A stretch of 64,000 nt of DNA from the NCBI GenBank assembly GCA_019739295.1, contig JAHHDV010000029.1, positions 1 through 64,000 on the forward strand, read 5' to 3'. Under the pieces are notes generated by a model. It had not been told where the DNA came from, did no database searches, and saw only the letters and a list, made by a program, of their open reading frames with translations. Each line of letters starts with the position of its first letter. Positions within the stretch are counted from its first letter, which is position 1. A program made the position numbers and the translations under genes. Origin of the DNA: Taibaiella sp. (GTDB taxonomy: Bacteria; Bacteroidota; Bacteroidia; Chitinophagales; Chitinophagaceae). Below, one piece after another: positions 1 to 11,419 of this stretch.

Positions 1-22
1 GTGTAAAGATAATAGTAAAAAA

Positions 23-1051
23 TTAAAATCTGGGACATTCCCAGGGAGTTTTTCCATGGATGCCGGACTTGCCATAGAACCCCTGAAATACCAATGATAC
101 CTCAAATGCACCATTGCCTTTGTTCGCTCTGGCGAGGCCGGATGTGGTGATGTCATAGGTCATCGTCAGCCTGACATCACTCCATTCTATACCTATCAAA
201 GCGATTACAGATTCCTTATACCTGTAGTATACTCCGGTATAAAAATAACCGGGGAGATCAGAATCCATGCCCTGGAAATCCTTGGCAATCGTAGCTCCGG
301 CAATGATGTTGGTGGCTTTCTGCATGAAGGTAAGATAGGCGGATGGCGTGACTTTCCATCCCCGGTCCAGGACCACGATGGCATCTGTAGTCAGCATGGG
401 CCTGAATCCAAGCTTATTGGCGGAGCCATGCAGCAAACTCACCTTCGGCCTGTTGATATGAGCCATTCCCGCCCCGATCTTGAAGTAGATGTTCTCGCTG
501 GGGAAATAGGAATAGTTGATTCCCGCGATAACATTGGTATAGGTAGCTTTTTCCAGGGTCCTGGACTCACCGTTGGGCAGGGATTTATTGAAAGAAAAAC
601 CGTCCCACTGGGCATCGAAAGAGAGCTTTGCAAAATCGATGGAACGGGTATTATAGCTCGCACCTATGCCCACCGAAAGGATACTGGATTCGCTCAGCAT
701 CAGGTGATATGCCATATTCATCCCATAAGCGGTCATGGACAGGTCGCCATCACCTGCCTTATCTGAAAGCCCATAGAAACCTATACCGAGCCAGTTGGTA
801 AACTGGTCATTTCTCAGGGTCTGGAATTCTCCGGCTACTGCAAAAGTCTTGAAAGGTGCAGGGATAGAGGACCATTGATTGCGGTAGATGCTCGTTATCC
901 TGAAGTCCCGGTCGGACATCAATGCCGTATTAGCTGCGTTTTGCAGCATCGGGGTATTGTAATATTGACTAAAATGAATATCCTGAGCAGATAAATGACC
1001 AGGGATAAACGATCCTAGCAGCAAGAAAATGAGGAATATATATTTTCTCAT
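23..1051 (-). CDS. PorP/SprF family T9SS membrane protein (left copy)
   Basis: The protein has about 342 residues and is predicted to be an outer-membrane beta-barrel of the PorP/SprF family. These proteins work with the type IX secretion and gliding machinery, often anchoring a co-encoded adhesin. Visible features are a signal peptide ([13 protein letters not shown] start, cleavage after LSAQ), the family opening [20 protein letters not shown], and the typical C-terminal end CPRF. I chose ATG 1051 because it directly begins a signal peptide; a start six codons upstream (1069) adds only MYCRDL. It lies divergent from nadA. No adhesin gene adjoins it in this arm. The family is clear but the partner protein is unknown. 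Confidence 0.88.
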   Translation of the reverse strand: MRKYIFLIFLLLGSFIPGHLSAQDIHFSQYYNTPMLQNAANTALMSDRDFRITSIYRNQWSSIPAPFKTFAVAGEFQTLRNDQFTNWLGIGFYGLSDKAGDGDLSMTAYGMNMAYHLMLSESSILSVGIGASYNTRSIDFAKLSFDAQWDGFSFNKSLPNGESRTLEKATYTNVIAGINYSYFPSENIYFKIGAGMAHINRPKVSLLHGSANKLGFRPMLTTDAIVVLDRGWKVTPSAYLTFMQKATNIIAGATIAKDFQGMDSDLPGYFYTGVYYRYKESVIALIGIEWSDVRLTMTYDITTSGLARANKGNGAFEVSLVFQGFYGKSGIHGKTPWECPRF

Positions 1052-1069
1052 AAGATCCCGGCAATACAA

Positions 1070-1384
1070 GGTGTAATTTTATTTAAAGGTACTAATATAA
1101 GATTAAAATTTAAATTTCAAGGTATTATTTTCATATTCCGGGGCTTTGTACCGGGAAGATGCGGTCAAATTTTATTTAAAAAACCTTACGGATCCTGTAC
1201 GGATTTTAAAAATGCTGGGTTCTGGAAACCGGGAAGAAGGACTGGTTCCCGGTCAGCAGCGGGGCTTGTTATTAATAGGTGTTTTGAAAATATGTGTTTA
1301 CCATTTCTTTACAAGTTTTTATACTGCTTTTTATTACATTTGTCATCAGAGCGTCATTTCACTTTTATCAGAAATTATAGCCTT
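1070..1384. other. Divergent intergenic region, PorP/SprF and nadA
   Basis: This 315-base AT-rich stretch separates two divergent genes. It holds one exact TAnnTTTG element for nadA (listed separately). An open frame at 1146-1400 runs through the promoter into nadA out of frame and has no recognisable product, so I do not call it a gene. Confidence 0.6.
1335..1342 (+). promoter_or_regulatory. Bacteroidota -7 element for nadA
   Basis: TACATTTG is an exact match to the Bacteroidota -7 consensus TAnnTTTG, 42 bases before the nadA ATG. No clear -33 box is visible. It supports the start at 1385 rather than the upstream in-frame ATG at 1292, which would lie before the promoter. Confidence 0.5.
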
Positions 1385-2392
1385 ATGTCAGTGTCATTAG
1401 AAGAAGCAAAGCAGTTAGTGCAGAAGCGTGGATATATGGATTACCCTATAGATCCGGCTTTGGATCTATTTGAAGAAATAGAGAAATTAAAGAAGGAAAA
1501 AAACGCCATCCTCCTGGCTCACTATTATCAGGAGTCCGAGATACAGGATGTGGCTGATTATATCGGAGACAGTCTGGGGCTGGCGCAGCAGGCTGCCAAA
1601 ACGGAGGCGGATATCATCGTTTTCGCCGGGGTACATTTTATGGCTGAAACCGCTAAAATCCTGAACCCGGATAAGAAAGTTTTGCTGCCGGACCTGAACG
1701 CCGGGTGTTCGCTGAGCGATAGCTGTCCCCCGGATCAGTTTGCCAAATTCAAGGCGGCACATCCTGATCATATCGTGATCTCCTATATCAATTGCAGTGC
1801 AGGGATTAAAGCATTGAGCGATATTATCTGTACTTCGAGCAATGCAAAATTGATTGTGGACAGCCTTCCGAAAGATCAGAAGATCATCTTCGCCCCGGAT
1901 AAAAATCTGGGTGCATACATCAGCAAGACCACCGGCAGGGACCTGGTGCTTTGGAACGGAGCCTGTATGGTCCATGAGATCTTTTCTGTTGAAAAAATAG
2001 TCCGGCTCCGGGAGCAGAATCCGACAGCTAAGATCATCGCTCATCCCGAATGCGAGGAATCATTGCTGAAGCTGGCAGATTTTATAGGTAGCACCACACA
2101 GTTATTGAAATTCGTAGAACAGGATACTGCAGATACATTCATCGTAGCTACGGAGACAGGTATCCTGCATCAGATGCAGAAGAATGCACCCGGTAAGACC
2201 TTGATCCCGGCCCCTCCTGAGAGTAACTGCGCTTGCAATGACTGCCCGCATATGAAGCTGAATACTTTAGAAAAGCTGTACCTGAGCATGAAGTATGAGA
2301 CCCCGGAAATCTTAATGGACGAAAATCTCAGGAAGGCGGCGAAGAAACCTATAGACAGGATGCTGGAGCTGAGTGAACAACTGGGGTTATAA
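1385..2392 (+). CDS. nadA: Quinolinate synthase NadA (left copy)
   Basis: This [4Fe-4S] enzyme condenses iminoaspartate with dihydroxyacetone phosphate to quinolinate in de novo NAD synthesis (cytoplasm). The protein has 335 residues. Conserved blocks are LLAHYYQ near residue 44, [17 protein letters not shown] near 87-103, and the cluster cysteines Cys108 (NAGCSLSDS), Cys194 (NGACMVHE) and one of Cys282/284/287 (NCACNDCP). Length and motifs fit the family. The in-frame ATG at 1292 would add 31 hydrophobic residues upstream of the promoter and is unlikely. nadB and nadC are not in the window. Confidence 0.96.
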   Translation: MSVSLEEAKQLVQKRGYMDYPIDPALDLFEEIEKLKKEKNAILLAHYYQESEIQDVADYIGDSLGLAQQAAKTEADIIVFAGVHFMAETAKILNPDKKVLLPDLNAGCSLSDSCPPDQFAKFKAAHPDHIVISYINCSAGIKALSDIICTSSNAKLIVDSLPKDQKIIFAPDKNLGAYISKTTGRDLVLWNGACMVHEIFSVEKIVRLREQNPTAKIIAHPECEESLLKLADFIGSTTQLLKFVEQDTADTFIVATETGILHQMQKNAPGKTLIPAPPESNCACNDCPHMKLNTLEKLYLSMKYETPEILMDENLRKAAKKPIDRMLELSEQLGL

Positions 2393-2408
2393 TAAGTCCG
2401 TCAGCCGC

Positions 2409-2441
2409 TAATGCTTATCGGGAAATCCCGTCGAGGCATTA
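2409..2441 (+). terminator. Possible hairpin after nadA
   Basis: Nested stems TAATGC/GCATTA and CGGG/CCCG with an AAAT loop lie 16 bases after the nadA stop. There is no T-tract, so termination activity is uncertain. Confidence 0.3.
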
Positions 2442-2625
2442 TCGGATTCTTCGATCAACTTTTACAATTTTCTTCCTCTGCAAGAAATTCAGGACGAAAA
2501 TACCTGGGGGTCATCAATCGCAATTCGTAAACGATCCTCCTGCTTCCATTCTTAATCATAAAGGAATGATTCCGTAACAGGGAGGTAACACAGCAGGTTC
2601 AATTTTGCAGCAAATGAAATTGAAT

Positions 2626-5600
2626 ATGCTTAAAAAATTTACATTGCTGGCCGGAGCGATGACCGGAGTGGCAATCGGAATCCACGCACAGGTGACCACA
2701 TCTTCTATGGATGGATTTATTACTACAGATGGTAAAGAGCCGGCTGTCGGGTATTCCGTTAAGGTGGTACATACCCCTTCAGGCTCAGAGATGAATACGT
2801 TTACCAATGAGAAAGGTTATTTTTATGTTGACGGGCTCAGGACAGGCGGCCCGTATTCAGTACAGATAGAAGGTGATGGATATGTCTCCCACCCGGAGAA
2901 CCAGATCTACCTGGTACTGGGGGAGACTTATAGTCTTAATATGAACCTTGCCGGGATTTCTGCCAGAGAAGAACTGGAGGGTGTGGTTGTATTCGGGACC
3001 CTGGACCCGGTCATGAACAGCAACAGGACCGGTGCTTCTACCAATATCAATAATAAGACCATCAGCAGGATGCCGACCATATCCAGAAGTCTTACGGACT
3101 TCACCAGGCTGACACCCCAGGCCAATGGGAACGGCTTTGCAGGCAGGGATGGCAGGTACAATAATCTTCAGATAGATGGAGCTAACTTTAATAATGCCTT
3201 TGGGCTTTCATCCGATCCTCTTCCGGGCGGTAGCAACCAGCCGATCTCTCTGGATGCTATTGAAGAGATATCAGTCAATATCGCTCCTTATGATGTTCGC
3301 CAGACGGGGTTCACAGGTGCGGGTATCAATGCTGTGACCAGGAGTGGTACCAACGAGTATGAAGCAAGTATTTATACTTTTGCAAAGCCAAGGTCTTTCT
3401 CGGGATTGGATATCGGTGAGGAATATCTGGACCCGGGATCCAGAACAAGTAACAGCATTTATGGAGGCAGGTTCGGAATGCCGATCATTAAAAATAAATT
3501 ATTCTTCTTCGGTTCACTGGAATACGAGGAGCAGAATGCGGCAGGGAACAACTGGATTGCCAATGACGGAAGCGCTTCCGGTTCCAATGTGACCCGCGTG
3601 CTGAAAAATGACCTGGAAGATGTAGCCAGTTACCTGAAAAGCAATTATGGTTATGATCCCGGAAGGTACCAGGGATATGCCAACACCTATAAGAGTTCGA
3701 ATATAAAAGCATTGGCCAGGATAGACTGGAACATCAGCAGCAATCACAAGCTGACCGTGAGATTCAACCTGATGAACGGCAGCTCGCAGCAGGGAGCCAA
3801 TGCCAGCTCAGGACCCAATCCGAGGTCAAGTGTATCGCGTATCAGCAAAGAATCAATGGTATTCGAGCATGGCAATTATTCCCAGGATAATAAGGTAATG
3901 TCCTTTACTGCAGAGCTGAACAGCAGGCTGTCCGATGTGTTGAGCAATCAGTTCTTAGCTACCTACAGTAAGATCAATGATGTGAGGGGCACGACGGGGG
4001 ACATCTTCCCGTTTGTAGATATATGGAAGGATGGCAGTAACTATATCAGTTTCGGTACGGAGCTTTTCTCTTATGACAATGAGGTGATCAATAATAATAT
4101 TACCATTACGGATAACCTGACCTATATCCTGGACAACCATACCTTCACCGGAGGTTTGAGTTTCCAGACGATGTCCTTTGGGAACTCATACAAGAGGATG
4201 GGCACATCCTATTACAGATACAATGACCTGAGTACATTCCTTGCCGGAGGCAAACCCGATGTGTATGGAGTTACATATCCTTATGCGGGAAATGACGGCT
4301 ATGCACGCGTGCAGTTTGGACTGGCGGGAGTGTACCTTCAGGACAAGTTCAATGTATCGCCCTGGTTCAATCTTACCGGGGGTGTAAGGGTAGATATGCC
4401 TTTATTCTTCAATGAGCCTTTGAATAACCCGGCGATTGATAACCTCGATCTATTGGACAAAGACGGAAATGTTACAAATTACAACACCGGCTTATGGCCG
4501 AAATCTACCCCTCTGTTCTCTCCAAGACTTGGCTTCAACTGGGATGTACTGAAAAATAAAACTTTACAGGTGCGTGGAGGAAGCGGTATCTTCACAGGTA
4601 ATATTCCTTTCGTATGGTTTACGAATATGCCGACCAACTCCGGCATGCTTCAAAATACTTTCGAACCGGTACCTGCAGAGATATTGGATCAGATTACACA
4701 CATTGGAAGGCGACCCCATGTACTGGGTCAGCAGATTGCCGGGTTCTTTCCCCAGCGCTCCGGGTGAGAAAGCCTCCGGTAACATAGCGCTGATCGACAG
4801 GTCGTTCAAGATGCCTCAGGTATGGCGTTCTAATCTGGGTATCGATTACAGAATCCCGAGTACGCCATTGACCGTTACGGCAGATGTCATCTTCTCCAAA
4901 GATCTGGTAGGTGTCTACCAGTTCAACGCCAACAGAAAAGCTGCTACAGACCAGCTGAACTTCGAAAATGATGACCGGGATCTCTGGGAAAGTCCGGATG
5001 ATGCAAGGTATAACAAAGAAATAGGCAGCATTATACCTGTACTGAGCAATACTGGCAAAGGATATTCTTTCGCTTCAACAATCGGTATCTCCATGGCTGA
5101 GACACAAGGATTATACGGCTCTGTATTCTATACTTATTCCAATGCTATGGACGTGACCGGGAACCCGGGATCGGCAGCTAATTCTGCCTGGTCCAATAAC
5201 TATAGTGTCAATGATCCGAACGAGCTTTTACTGGGCTTCTCCCAATATGCCATCCCCCATCGTTTGATTGCCAATCTTTCCTATAAGATCCAGAATACGA
5301 CGTTCTCTTTATTCTATTCCGGATCCAGCCAGGGAAGGTTTGCCTATACCTATTCTAACGATATCAACAGGGATAACGTGACATTGGATTTATTGTATAT
5401 TCCTAATAACATTAATGCGATGAGATTCGAGGATATTGAGGATGACGGTATGGTATTGTTCACTGCAGAGCAGCAGAGAAAAGCCTTTAATGATTTTGTC
5501 AACAACAATAATCTTGCGATGTACAAAGGGACCTATGTGGAAAGAAATAACGGGCTGCTTCCCTGGTTGCACAGGTTCGACGCCAGGTTCCTGCAGGATA

Positions 5601-5893
5601 TCCTGATCAAAACAAGGAACAAAACACATGTACTTCAATTGAGCCTGGATATCATGAATATAGGAAACCTGCTGAATAGTGAATGGGGGGTGCTGCAAGA
5701 GCTGAACCTGAACAATAACTTTGCATACAGCCTGCTGAAAGTAGCAGATATCGATGCCAACGGTGTACCTACTTTCCAGATGAATACTGTAAACCAGGAC
5801 GGGCAAGCCGTACTGCCTACTACACCATTTAGAAATAGGTTTTCATCTTCCAGCACCTGGGGCATGCAGTTTGGTGTCAGGTATTCTTTCTGA
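2626..5893 (+). CDS. Oar-like TonB-dependent receptor, frameshifted (left copy)
   Basis: This is a large outer-membrane receptor of about 1090 residues for TonB-driven import; its substrate cannot be told. Order: signal peptide (MLKKFTLLAGAMTGVAIGIHAQ), carboxypeptidase-regulatory-like domain (about 25-105), plug (about 115-240, with LQIDGANFNNAFG and GINAVTRSGTNEYEAS as in Oar proteins), then the barrel ending FGVRYSF. The first frame stops at 4767. The second frame, open from 4574, continues the barrel without loss. Removing one base in ACACACA (about 4696-4704) restores the join DQITHLEGDPMYWV. The start could also be ATG 2614 or TTG 2605; I prefer 2626 because a near-match -7 element (CAATTTTG, 2600-2607) lies just upstream. 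Confidence 0.88.
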
Positions 5894-5954
5894 TCCTTCC
5901 CGGAGATACCAGGGTAGTGTTTCCTGATATTACATTATCGGATAACGGATAGAG

Positions 5955-5992
5955 AATAGCAAGACTGGATCCAGTCTTGCTATTTCTTTTTG
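5955..5992 (+). terminator. Rho-independent terminator after the TonB receptor
   Basis: A perfect 30-base palindrome (5955-5984, centre GGATCC) is followed by TCTTTTTG. It closes the receptor gene before the DUF885 gene. Confidence 0.8.
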
Positions 5993-6023
5993 AATACAGG
6001 GTGATAAGTAGGCGTGCAAGTTG

Positions 6024-6031
6024 TAGCTTTG
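6024..6031 (+). promoter_or_regulatory. -7 element for the DUF885 lipoprotein gene
   Basis: TAGCTTTG is an exact TAnnTTTG match 24 bases before ATG 6056. This rules out the upstream GTG at 6014 as start. Confidence 0.5.
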
Positions 6032-6055
6032 CAGAAGACTGATTATACGTTTACC

Positions 6056-7817
6056 ATGAAAGCGAATCTCTTTATTTTCTTTATTTTCTGTAGTCTGCTG
6101 GCCGCCTGTGATCCGCAGGAAAGCGGGTCTGAAAAAAAAACGGAACGGATCGATCCGTCACTGGATCAGAATTTCCAGAAATACTCAGCGCATTTCCTCG
6201 AAGCGTTATGGCAGGTATTTCCGGAATGGGGGACGGTGATGGGATATCACCAATATGATTCGGTACTTACAGTGCCGGATTCATTCAGTAGCAGTAAGAA
6301 ATTAGTTTTTTGCCCGGTCGCATTTGGATTCATTGCGTCAATATGATTCGGATAGGCTGAGCCCTTCTGCCAGGATAGATCATCACCTGATAGAGAATTA
6401 TCTTCAATCCGTGATATGGAAGGCGGAAACCAAAAAAGATGAAGAATGGGATGCATCACTATATAATGTGACCGGTTTGATTGCCTTTATGCTCAGTGAA
6501 CAATATGCACCCTTAGAGGAAAGACTGACAGCGATCATGTCCAGGATAGACCGTGTGCCGGAGTATTACGAAGTGGGCAGGCTGAACCTGAACAATGCCG
6601 TTCCTGAACTTATAGAGCTTTCCATACAACAAAATGAAGGTGGCCTCAGTGTATTGACCAAAGACCTGGCTGATTCCATCCATAAATCCGGGTTGCCGGA
6701 TTCCGTCCGGTCCGTTTTCAGGGAGAAAAACAAAGAAGCCATTGCCGCTATTCAGGACTTTACCGGTAACCTCAAAGCCGTCTTACCGGAAAGTAAGCGC
6801 AGCTTCAGGTTGGGTAAGGAGCTTTATGAGCAACAGTTCAGCTATGATATCCAGTCTGACCTGACAGCAGAGCAGCTGTACCGGGAAGCTTTGAAGCGAA
6901 AAGCTTACCTGCACCAGGAGATGGCAAAAATAAGCCGTACCCTTTGGCCGGAGTATTTCGGATCCGCTGACATGCCGGCAGATAGCCTGGTCCTGGTGAA
7001 AATGATGATAGATACTTTATCTGTAAATCATGTGAAGCCTGGCGAATTTCAGTCCGCGATCGAAAAGCAGCTCCCTGAATTGACAAAATTTGTCAATGAA
7101 AAGAACCTGCTGTACCTCGATCCCTCCAAGCCCTTGGTCGTGCGCAAAGAGCCTGCCTATATGGCCGGCGTGGCCGGGGCTTCCATAAGTGCTCCGGGAC
7201 CTTACGATACTTCCGGCAATACCTATTATAATGTCGGCAGCCTGGCTTCCTGGCCCAAAGATAAGGCCGAATCTTACCTGCGGGAGTACAATCACTATAT
7301 CCTCCAGATCCTGAATATACACGAAGCCATCCCCGGACATTATACACAACTGGTGTATGCCAATAAGTCCGGATCGCTGATCAAATCCGTACTGGCCAAT
7401 GGCGCTATGATCGAAGGGTGGGCTGTGTATACGGAGCAGATGATGCTGGAGAACGGGTACGGTAATGAGGAACCGGAGATGTGGCTGATGTGGTATAAAT
7501 GGAACCTTCGCACGGTTTGCAATACGATATTGGATTATGCAGTACATGTATCGGGCATGAGTGAAGAAGATGCTATGGAGCTATTAATACATCAGGCTTT
7601 CCAGCAGGAGGCAGAAGCTTCGGGAAAATGGAGAAGGGTCAATGTGACCAGTGTCCAGCTGACCAGTTATTTCTCCGGGTATACCGAAATCATCAGGCTG
7701 AGAGAGGAATGGAAAAAGAAACAGGGGGATAAGTTTGATTTAAAGGAATTCCATGAGCAATTTTTAAGTTATGGTAATGCCCCGGTGAAGTATATCAAGG
7801 AAATGATGATGAGATAG
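6056..7817 (+). CDS. DUF885 lipoprotein metallopeptidase, frameshifted (left copy)
   Basis: This exported lipoprotein (MKANLFIFFIFCSLLAAC, lipobox LLAAC) belongs to the DUF885 family, which has the zinc-peptidase fold. The putative metal site is HEAIPGH (coded around 7320) with a downstream glutamate in EGWAVYTEQM. The restored length is about 586 residues, normal for the family. The sequence is split into two frames, 6056-6346 and 6324-7817. Removing one T from the T6 run at 6306-6311 joins them as KKLVFARSHLDSLRQYDSD, as expected for the family. The break is probably a sequencing indel. Peptide substrate unknown. It sits between a terminator and a 402-base gap, so it is probably monocistronic. 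Confidence 0.87.
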
Positions 7818-8219
7818 GCTGCAATTTCCTTCAATCCTGTCCTTACCGGCTCATTGATTCCGGATGTACACTGAAAAACCGGGACCAGGATGTGCTCTTC
7901 GGGATCAGCTTTATGAGAATGAGTTCCCGGCCGTAGCTATAAGCAGTACGGCAAATGTTGTCGGGTCTGCACAACAGTACGTTACCGGGAGCGGAATACC
8001 GTCAAAGCGAGGATACCCTTTAAATCCAGACAAAGTGTAAAATTTTGAATATTAAGCTCCTGTGCGTTTCCCTGCCTGTCATTTTTTCTGTCATAATATG
8101 GCTTCCTTTCCCTATTTCGTGGGATTGATTCCTTTTCGGGTTGATATGGAACGACCTGATTAGGTAATTTTGCGGACCTGTTTGAAAACGGGTACAATCT
8201 TTACCTATTTGATATCAGA
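7818..8219. other. 402-base intergenic region before the haem receptor
   Basis: No gene is supported here. The 3' part holds the promoter of the haem-uptake cassette (8141-8172). A short antisense frame at 7982-8197 has no signal or recognisable motif. Confidence 0.6.
8141..8172 (+). promoter_or_regulatory. Promoter of the haem-uptake cassette
   Basis: TAATTTTG at 8165-8172 is an exact -7 match, and a TTG at 8141-8143 lies 21 bases upstream as a -33 box. The leader before ATG 8220 is about 40 bases. No obvious Fur box was recognised. Confidence 0.55.
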
Positions 8220-10283
8220 ATGAGGAAAATATATTCAGGTTTATTCTTGTCTTCACTATTGGGAAGCCATACATTGACGGCACAGCATACGGATTCGGTA
8301 ACACTGGACGAGGTGGTAGTGACCGGTCAGTACACACCCCAAAGTATGAAGAATTCTGTATATAAGATCACAGTTATCAACCAGGAGAAGATCCAGGCAA
8401 AATCTGCTACCAACGTCCAGCAAATACTCAATACGGAATTAGGCATCCGGTATTCCAATGATATGGCACTTGGCGTATCAGATGTCGGGATGATGGGAAT
8501 GTCCGGCCGTAACCTGAAGATCCTGATCGACGGTGTACCGGTACTGGACAGGGGGGATATCCGGGAGAGTCTCAATCAAATTGATATTTCGCAGATCGAA
8601 AAGATAGAAATGGTGGAGGGCCCGATGTCTATAGTGTATGGTTCGGATGCCTTGGCAGGTGTGATCAACATCATTACTAAAAAACCGGAAGAGGAAAGCT
8701 GGCAGGTCAATGCCAGGATCCAGGAAGAGACCGTAGGTAAAGAGTACAAGCCATTCGGTACCAGAGGCCTTCATGCACAGTATGTATCAGCTCAATGGGA
8801 TCTGGGACACTGGAATGCTATGATCAGTCTGAACCATAATGATTTCCGTGGCTTCGGCGCGGATACTTTCGGCAGGAACCATGCATGGAAACCTAAAGAG
8901 CAATGGCTTCCTTCGATGAAGATCGGATACAGGTCAGACCGATTCAATATCTATTACCGTCCTGACTACCTGTATGAGACCATTCTTACCAAAGGGGCGA
9001 TCAATATGGATACGTACAAAGGTTCGAATAAGGAATTCGTTACCAACAAGACCGCTCACCAATTGCAGGCCGGATATGTCATCAATGACAGGTGGTCTGC
9101 CAATGCGATTTCCAATTATTCACATTATACCCGCAATACTTCAACGATTATTAAAAACTTTGCCACACAGGAAGAGACCTTGTCTACTGCACAGGGAGAC
9201 CAGGACGTGGCCAATTTTGATAATTTTACTTTCAGAACTACCGCACAGTATATCTATTCCGGCAAATGGTCCTTCCAGCCCGGATTTGAGATCAATTACG
9301 AACAAGCTACCGGTGACCGTATTGAAGGAACCCCTTCCTATACGGATTTCTCTGCATTTCTTTCAGCGGAATACAAACCTACGAATTCCCTGAACCTGAG
9401 GCCGGGGCTGAGGGTCACCAAAAATTCCCTGTATGAAGCGCCACCATTGATTCCGTCTATCAATGCTTTATACAGATTCAATGATCACTATAACCTTCGT
9501 GCATCCTATGCCCGTGGTTACAGGGCACCTGCATTAAGGGAACTGTATTTTGATTTCGTTGATGCCAACCATAACCTGAAAGGCAACCCGGACCTAGAGG
9601 CAGAGAACTCAAACAGTGTCAATGCATCCCTTACATACATCAATAATTATGAAGGCAACAAAGTGATCAGTTCGGAGCTGGGCGGATTCTTTAATACATT
9701 TGATAACCTCATCTCCCTGGCTGCTAACCCGGAAGATCCTAATGAATATATCAATGTCAATATTGATGAGTACAGGACAGCAGGTGTGTCCTGGAAGAAC
9801 AGGTTCAGGACAGATGACGTAGAGATCGCATTAAGCGGATTGATGCTGGGGCAGTATAACAGGCTTAAAGAAAATGAAGAGCTGTTCCCCGGAGAACGGA
9901 TTCCTTATTTCAGCTGGAGCCCGGAAGTTTCTCTTGAGGTAAATTATTTGATACAGAAGACCAGGACCAAGCTATCCCTGTTCTACAAGTATACAGGTGT
10001 ACGCCAGGTCTTCAATTATACTGTGGACAGTATGGACAATTACCAGCTGTACATTGCTAAAATATCGGCATATCACTACGCGGACTTTACAGTCAACCAG
10101 TATGTGAATCAATACCTGAATGTATCTGCGGGTATCAGGAACCTGTTCGACCTGGTGAATATTCAGAATACAGGAGTATCCGGGGGCGTACATTCCTCAG
10201 GAGGCCCCGTACCGTTCGGATATGGCAGATCTTATTTTATCTCTTTGAATCTTAATCTTTCCAATAACAATAAATCAGAATAA
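8220..10283 (+). CDS. HmuR-like TonB-dependent haem receptor (left copy)
   Basis: A 687-residue outer-membrane receptor with a signal peptide (cleavage near TLTAQ), a TonB-box region VTLDEVVVTGQ, a plug (about 25-160) and a 22-strand-type barrel. The segment YRAPALRELYF...NPDLEAEN (around residues 440-462) matches the FRAP/NPDL pair of haem and haemoglobin receptors, with a histidine between the two motifs. The strongest support for haem is the next gene: HmuY starts 2 bases after this stop codon, so they are co-transcribed and probably translationally coupled. A siderophore or other substrate cannot be excluded from the receptor alone. Confidence 0.86.
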   Translation: MRKIYSGLFLSSLLGSHTLTAQHTDSVTLDEVVVTGQYTPQSMKNSVYKITVINQEKIQAKSATNVQQILNTELGIRYSNDMALGVSDVGMMGMSGRNLKILIDGVPVLDRGDIRESLNQIDISQIEKIEMVEGPMSIVYGSDALAGVINIITKKPEEESWQVNARIQEETVGKEYKPFGTRGLHAQYVSAQWDLGHWNAMISLNHNDFRGFGADTFGRNHAWKPKEQWLPSMKIGYRSDRFNIYYRPDYLYETILTKGAINMDTYKGSNKEFVTNKTAHQLQAGYVINDRWSANAISNYSHYTRNTSTIIKNFATQEETLSTAQGDQDVANFDNFTFRTTAQYIYSGKWSFQPGFEINYEQATGDRIEGTPSYTDFSAFLSAEYKPTNSLNLRPGLRVTKNSLYEAPPLIPSINALYRFNDHYNLRASYARGYRAPALRELYFDFVDANHNLKGNPDLEAENSNSVNASLTYINNYEGNKVISSELGGFFNTFDNLISLAANPEDPNEYINVNIDEYRTAGVSWKNRFRTDDVEIALSGLMLGQYNRLKENEELFPGERIPYFSWSPEVSLEVNYLIQKTRTKLSLFYKYTGVRQVFNYTVDSMDNYQLYIAKISAYHYADFTVNQYVNQYLNVSAGIRNLFDLVNIQNTGVSGGVHSSGGPVPFGYGRSYFISLNLNLSNNNKSE

Positions 10284-10284
10284 T

Positions 10285-11358
10285 ATGAAGAAAATTTGGG
10301 CAGGTGCAGCGCTATTGGCATTGCTTTCATCCTGTAAAGATGATGACCCGGTCATTATTCCGGACCCGGCATCAGAGGGAAAACAGGTGCAGATCGAGGG
10401 TAATGTAGGTGAGCAGACCGGTGCAGCAGCAGGTAATTCTGTTTTTATAGATTTCAGTACTGACCAGGTAACCCCGCTTTTAAGACAAAGCTGGGATCTG
10501 GGGTTTTATTGTGATGATGCCTTCAGGGTCATCATCAATAATACTACAGCTGCAATGGCATATGTTACGGCAAAGACGGACATCAGTACTGTGGGTCCTG
10601 AGGATACCGCAGGCGTAACGATGAAATTGTCCTTGTCCGAATTGTCTCCGGAACTTTTTGCATTCTTCGATGATGTGGATGGTAAGATCTCCGGTACCGT
10701 AATCCCCCAGGTAAGCGCTACGGATGATGATAATAAAGTCGTCGTCATTAACCGGGGTACTGCAGGTTCCGTTCCGGCCAGGGATTTTTATAAAGTAAGA
10801 ATTTTGAGAAACGGCGCTTCCGGTTATACGCTTCAATATGCCAGGCTGGATGAAAGCACATTCCGTACATTGGACATTGCAAAAAATGCAGATTATAATT
10901 TCCAGCTGATTTCCTTAGATGAAGGTGTGACCGTAGCTCATCCGCAGAAAAATGACTGGGATATCCAATGGTCTTTGTCTATTTACAAGACACCATTCTC
11001 GGCTACTGAATATGTCCCTTATGCTTTTTCAGATATGGTCGCCATCAATCACCTGAACGGAACCCAGGCCGTGGAGAAGGAATATGCAACTGCAGAAGAG
11101 TGCAATGCTGCTTTTGATAGTTACTCGGCTGCTGACCTGTCCGCAGAGACATTGCTGAACGATAAATGGGTAGTCGGATCCGGCTGGAGAAGAACAGCTG
11201 CTCCGGGTGCTACAGAGCCCGCGGGTACCATTAAGACAAAATTCTATGTGGTTAAAGATCATGAAGGCAATGCCTATAAAGTCAAATTCCTGAGCTTCAG
11301 CTCTGAAGACGGCGGGGAAAGGGGGAAACCCGAACTGAAATATGTTTTGCTTAAATAA
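10285..11358 (+). CDS. HmuY-family haem-binding lipoprotein (left copy)
   Basis: A 357-residue lipoprotein (signal peptide with lipobox LLSSC) of the HmuY family. Such proteins sit on the outer membrane surface, capture haem and pass it to HmuR. Family hallmarks are QSWDLGFYCDDAFRVIINN near residue 70, the second WDIQWS block near 230, and the C-terminal KVKFLSFS...GKPELKYVLL. Haem-ligating residues cannot be assigned by eye. It starts 2 bases after the receptor stop and is followed 61 bases later by the DUF6607-like gene. Confidence 0.87.
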   Translation: MKKIWAGAALLALLSSCKDDDPVIIPDPASEGKQVQIEGNVGEQTGAAAGNSVFIDFSTDQVTPLLRQSWDLGFYCDDAFRVIINNTTAAMAYVTAKTDISTVGPEDTAGVTMKLSLSELSPELFAFFDDVDGKISGTVIPQVSATDDDNKVVVINRGTAGSVPARDFYKVRILRNGASGYTLQYARLDESTFRTLDIAKNADYNFQLISLDEGVTVAHPQKNDWDIQWSLSIYKTPFSATEYVPYAFSDMVAINHLNGTQAVEKEYATAEECNAAFDSYSAADLSAETLLNDKWVVGSGWRRTAAPGATEPAGTIKTKFYVVKDHEGNAYKVKFLSFSSEDGGERGKPELKYVLLK

Positions 11359-11419
11359 GCTTTCCGAATCCAATCTATTCAAAATTGTAAATCCTTAGTT
11401 AAAAAATAAAAAACAAGTT

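Noticed and set aside
1146..1400. 84-codon frame upstream of nadA
   Set aside because: It spans the nadA promoter and start in another frame and resembles no protein.
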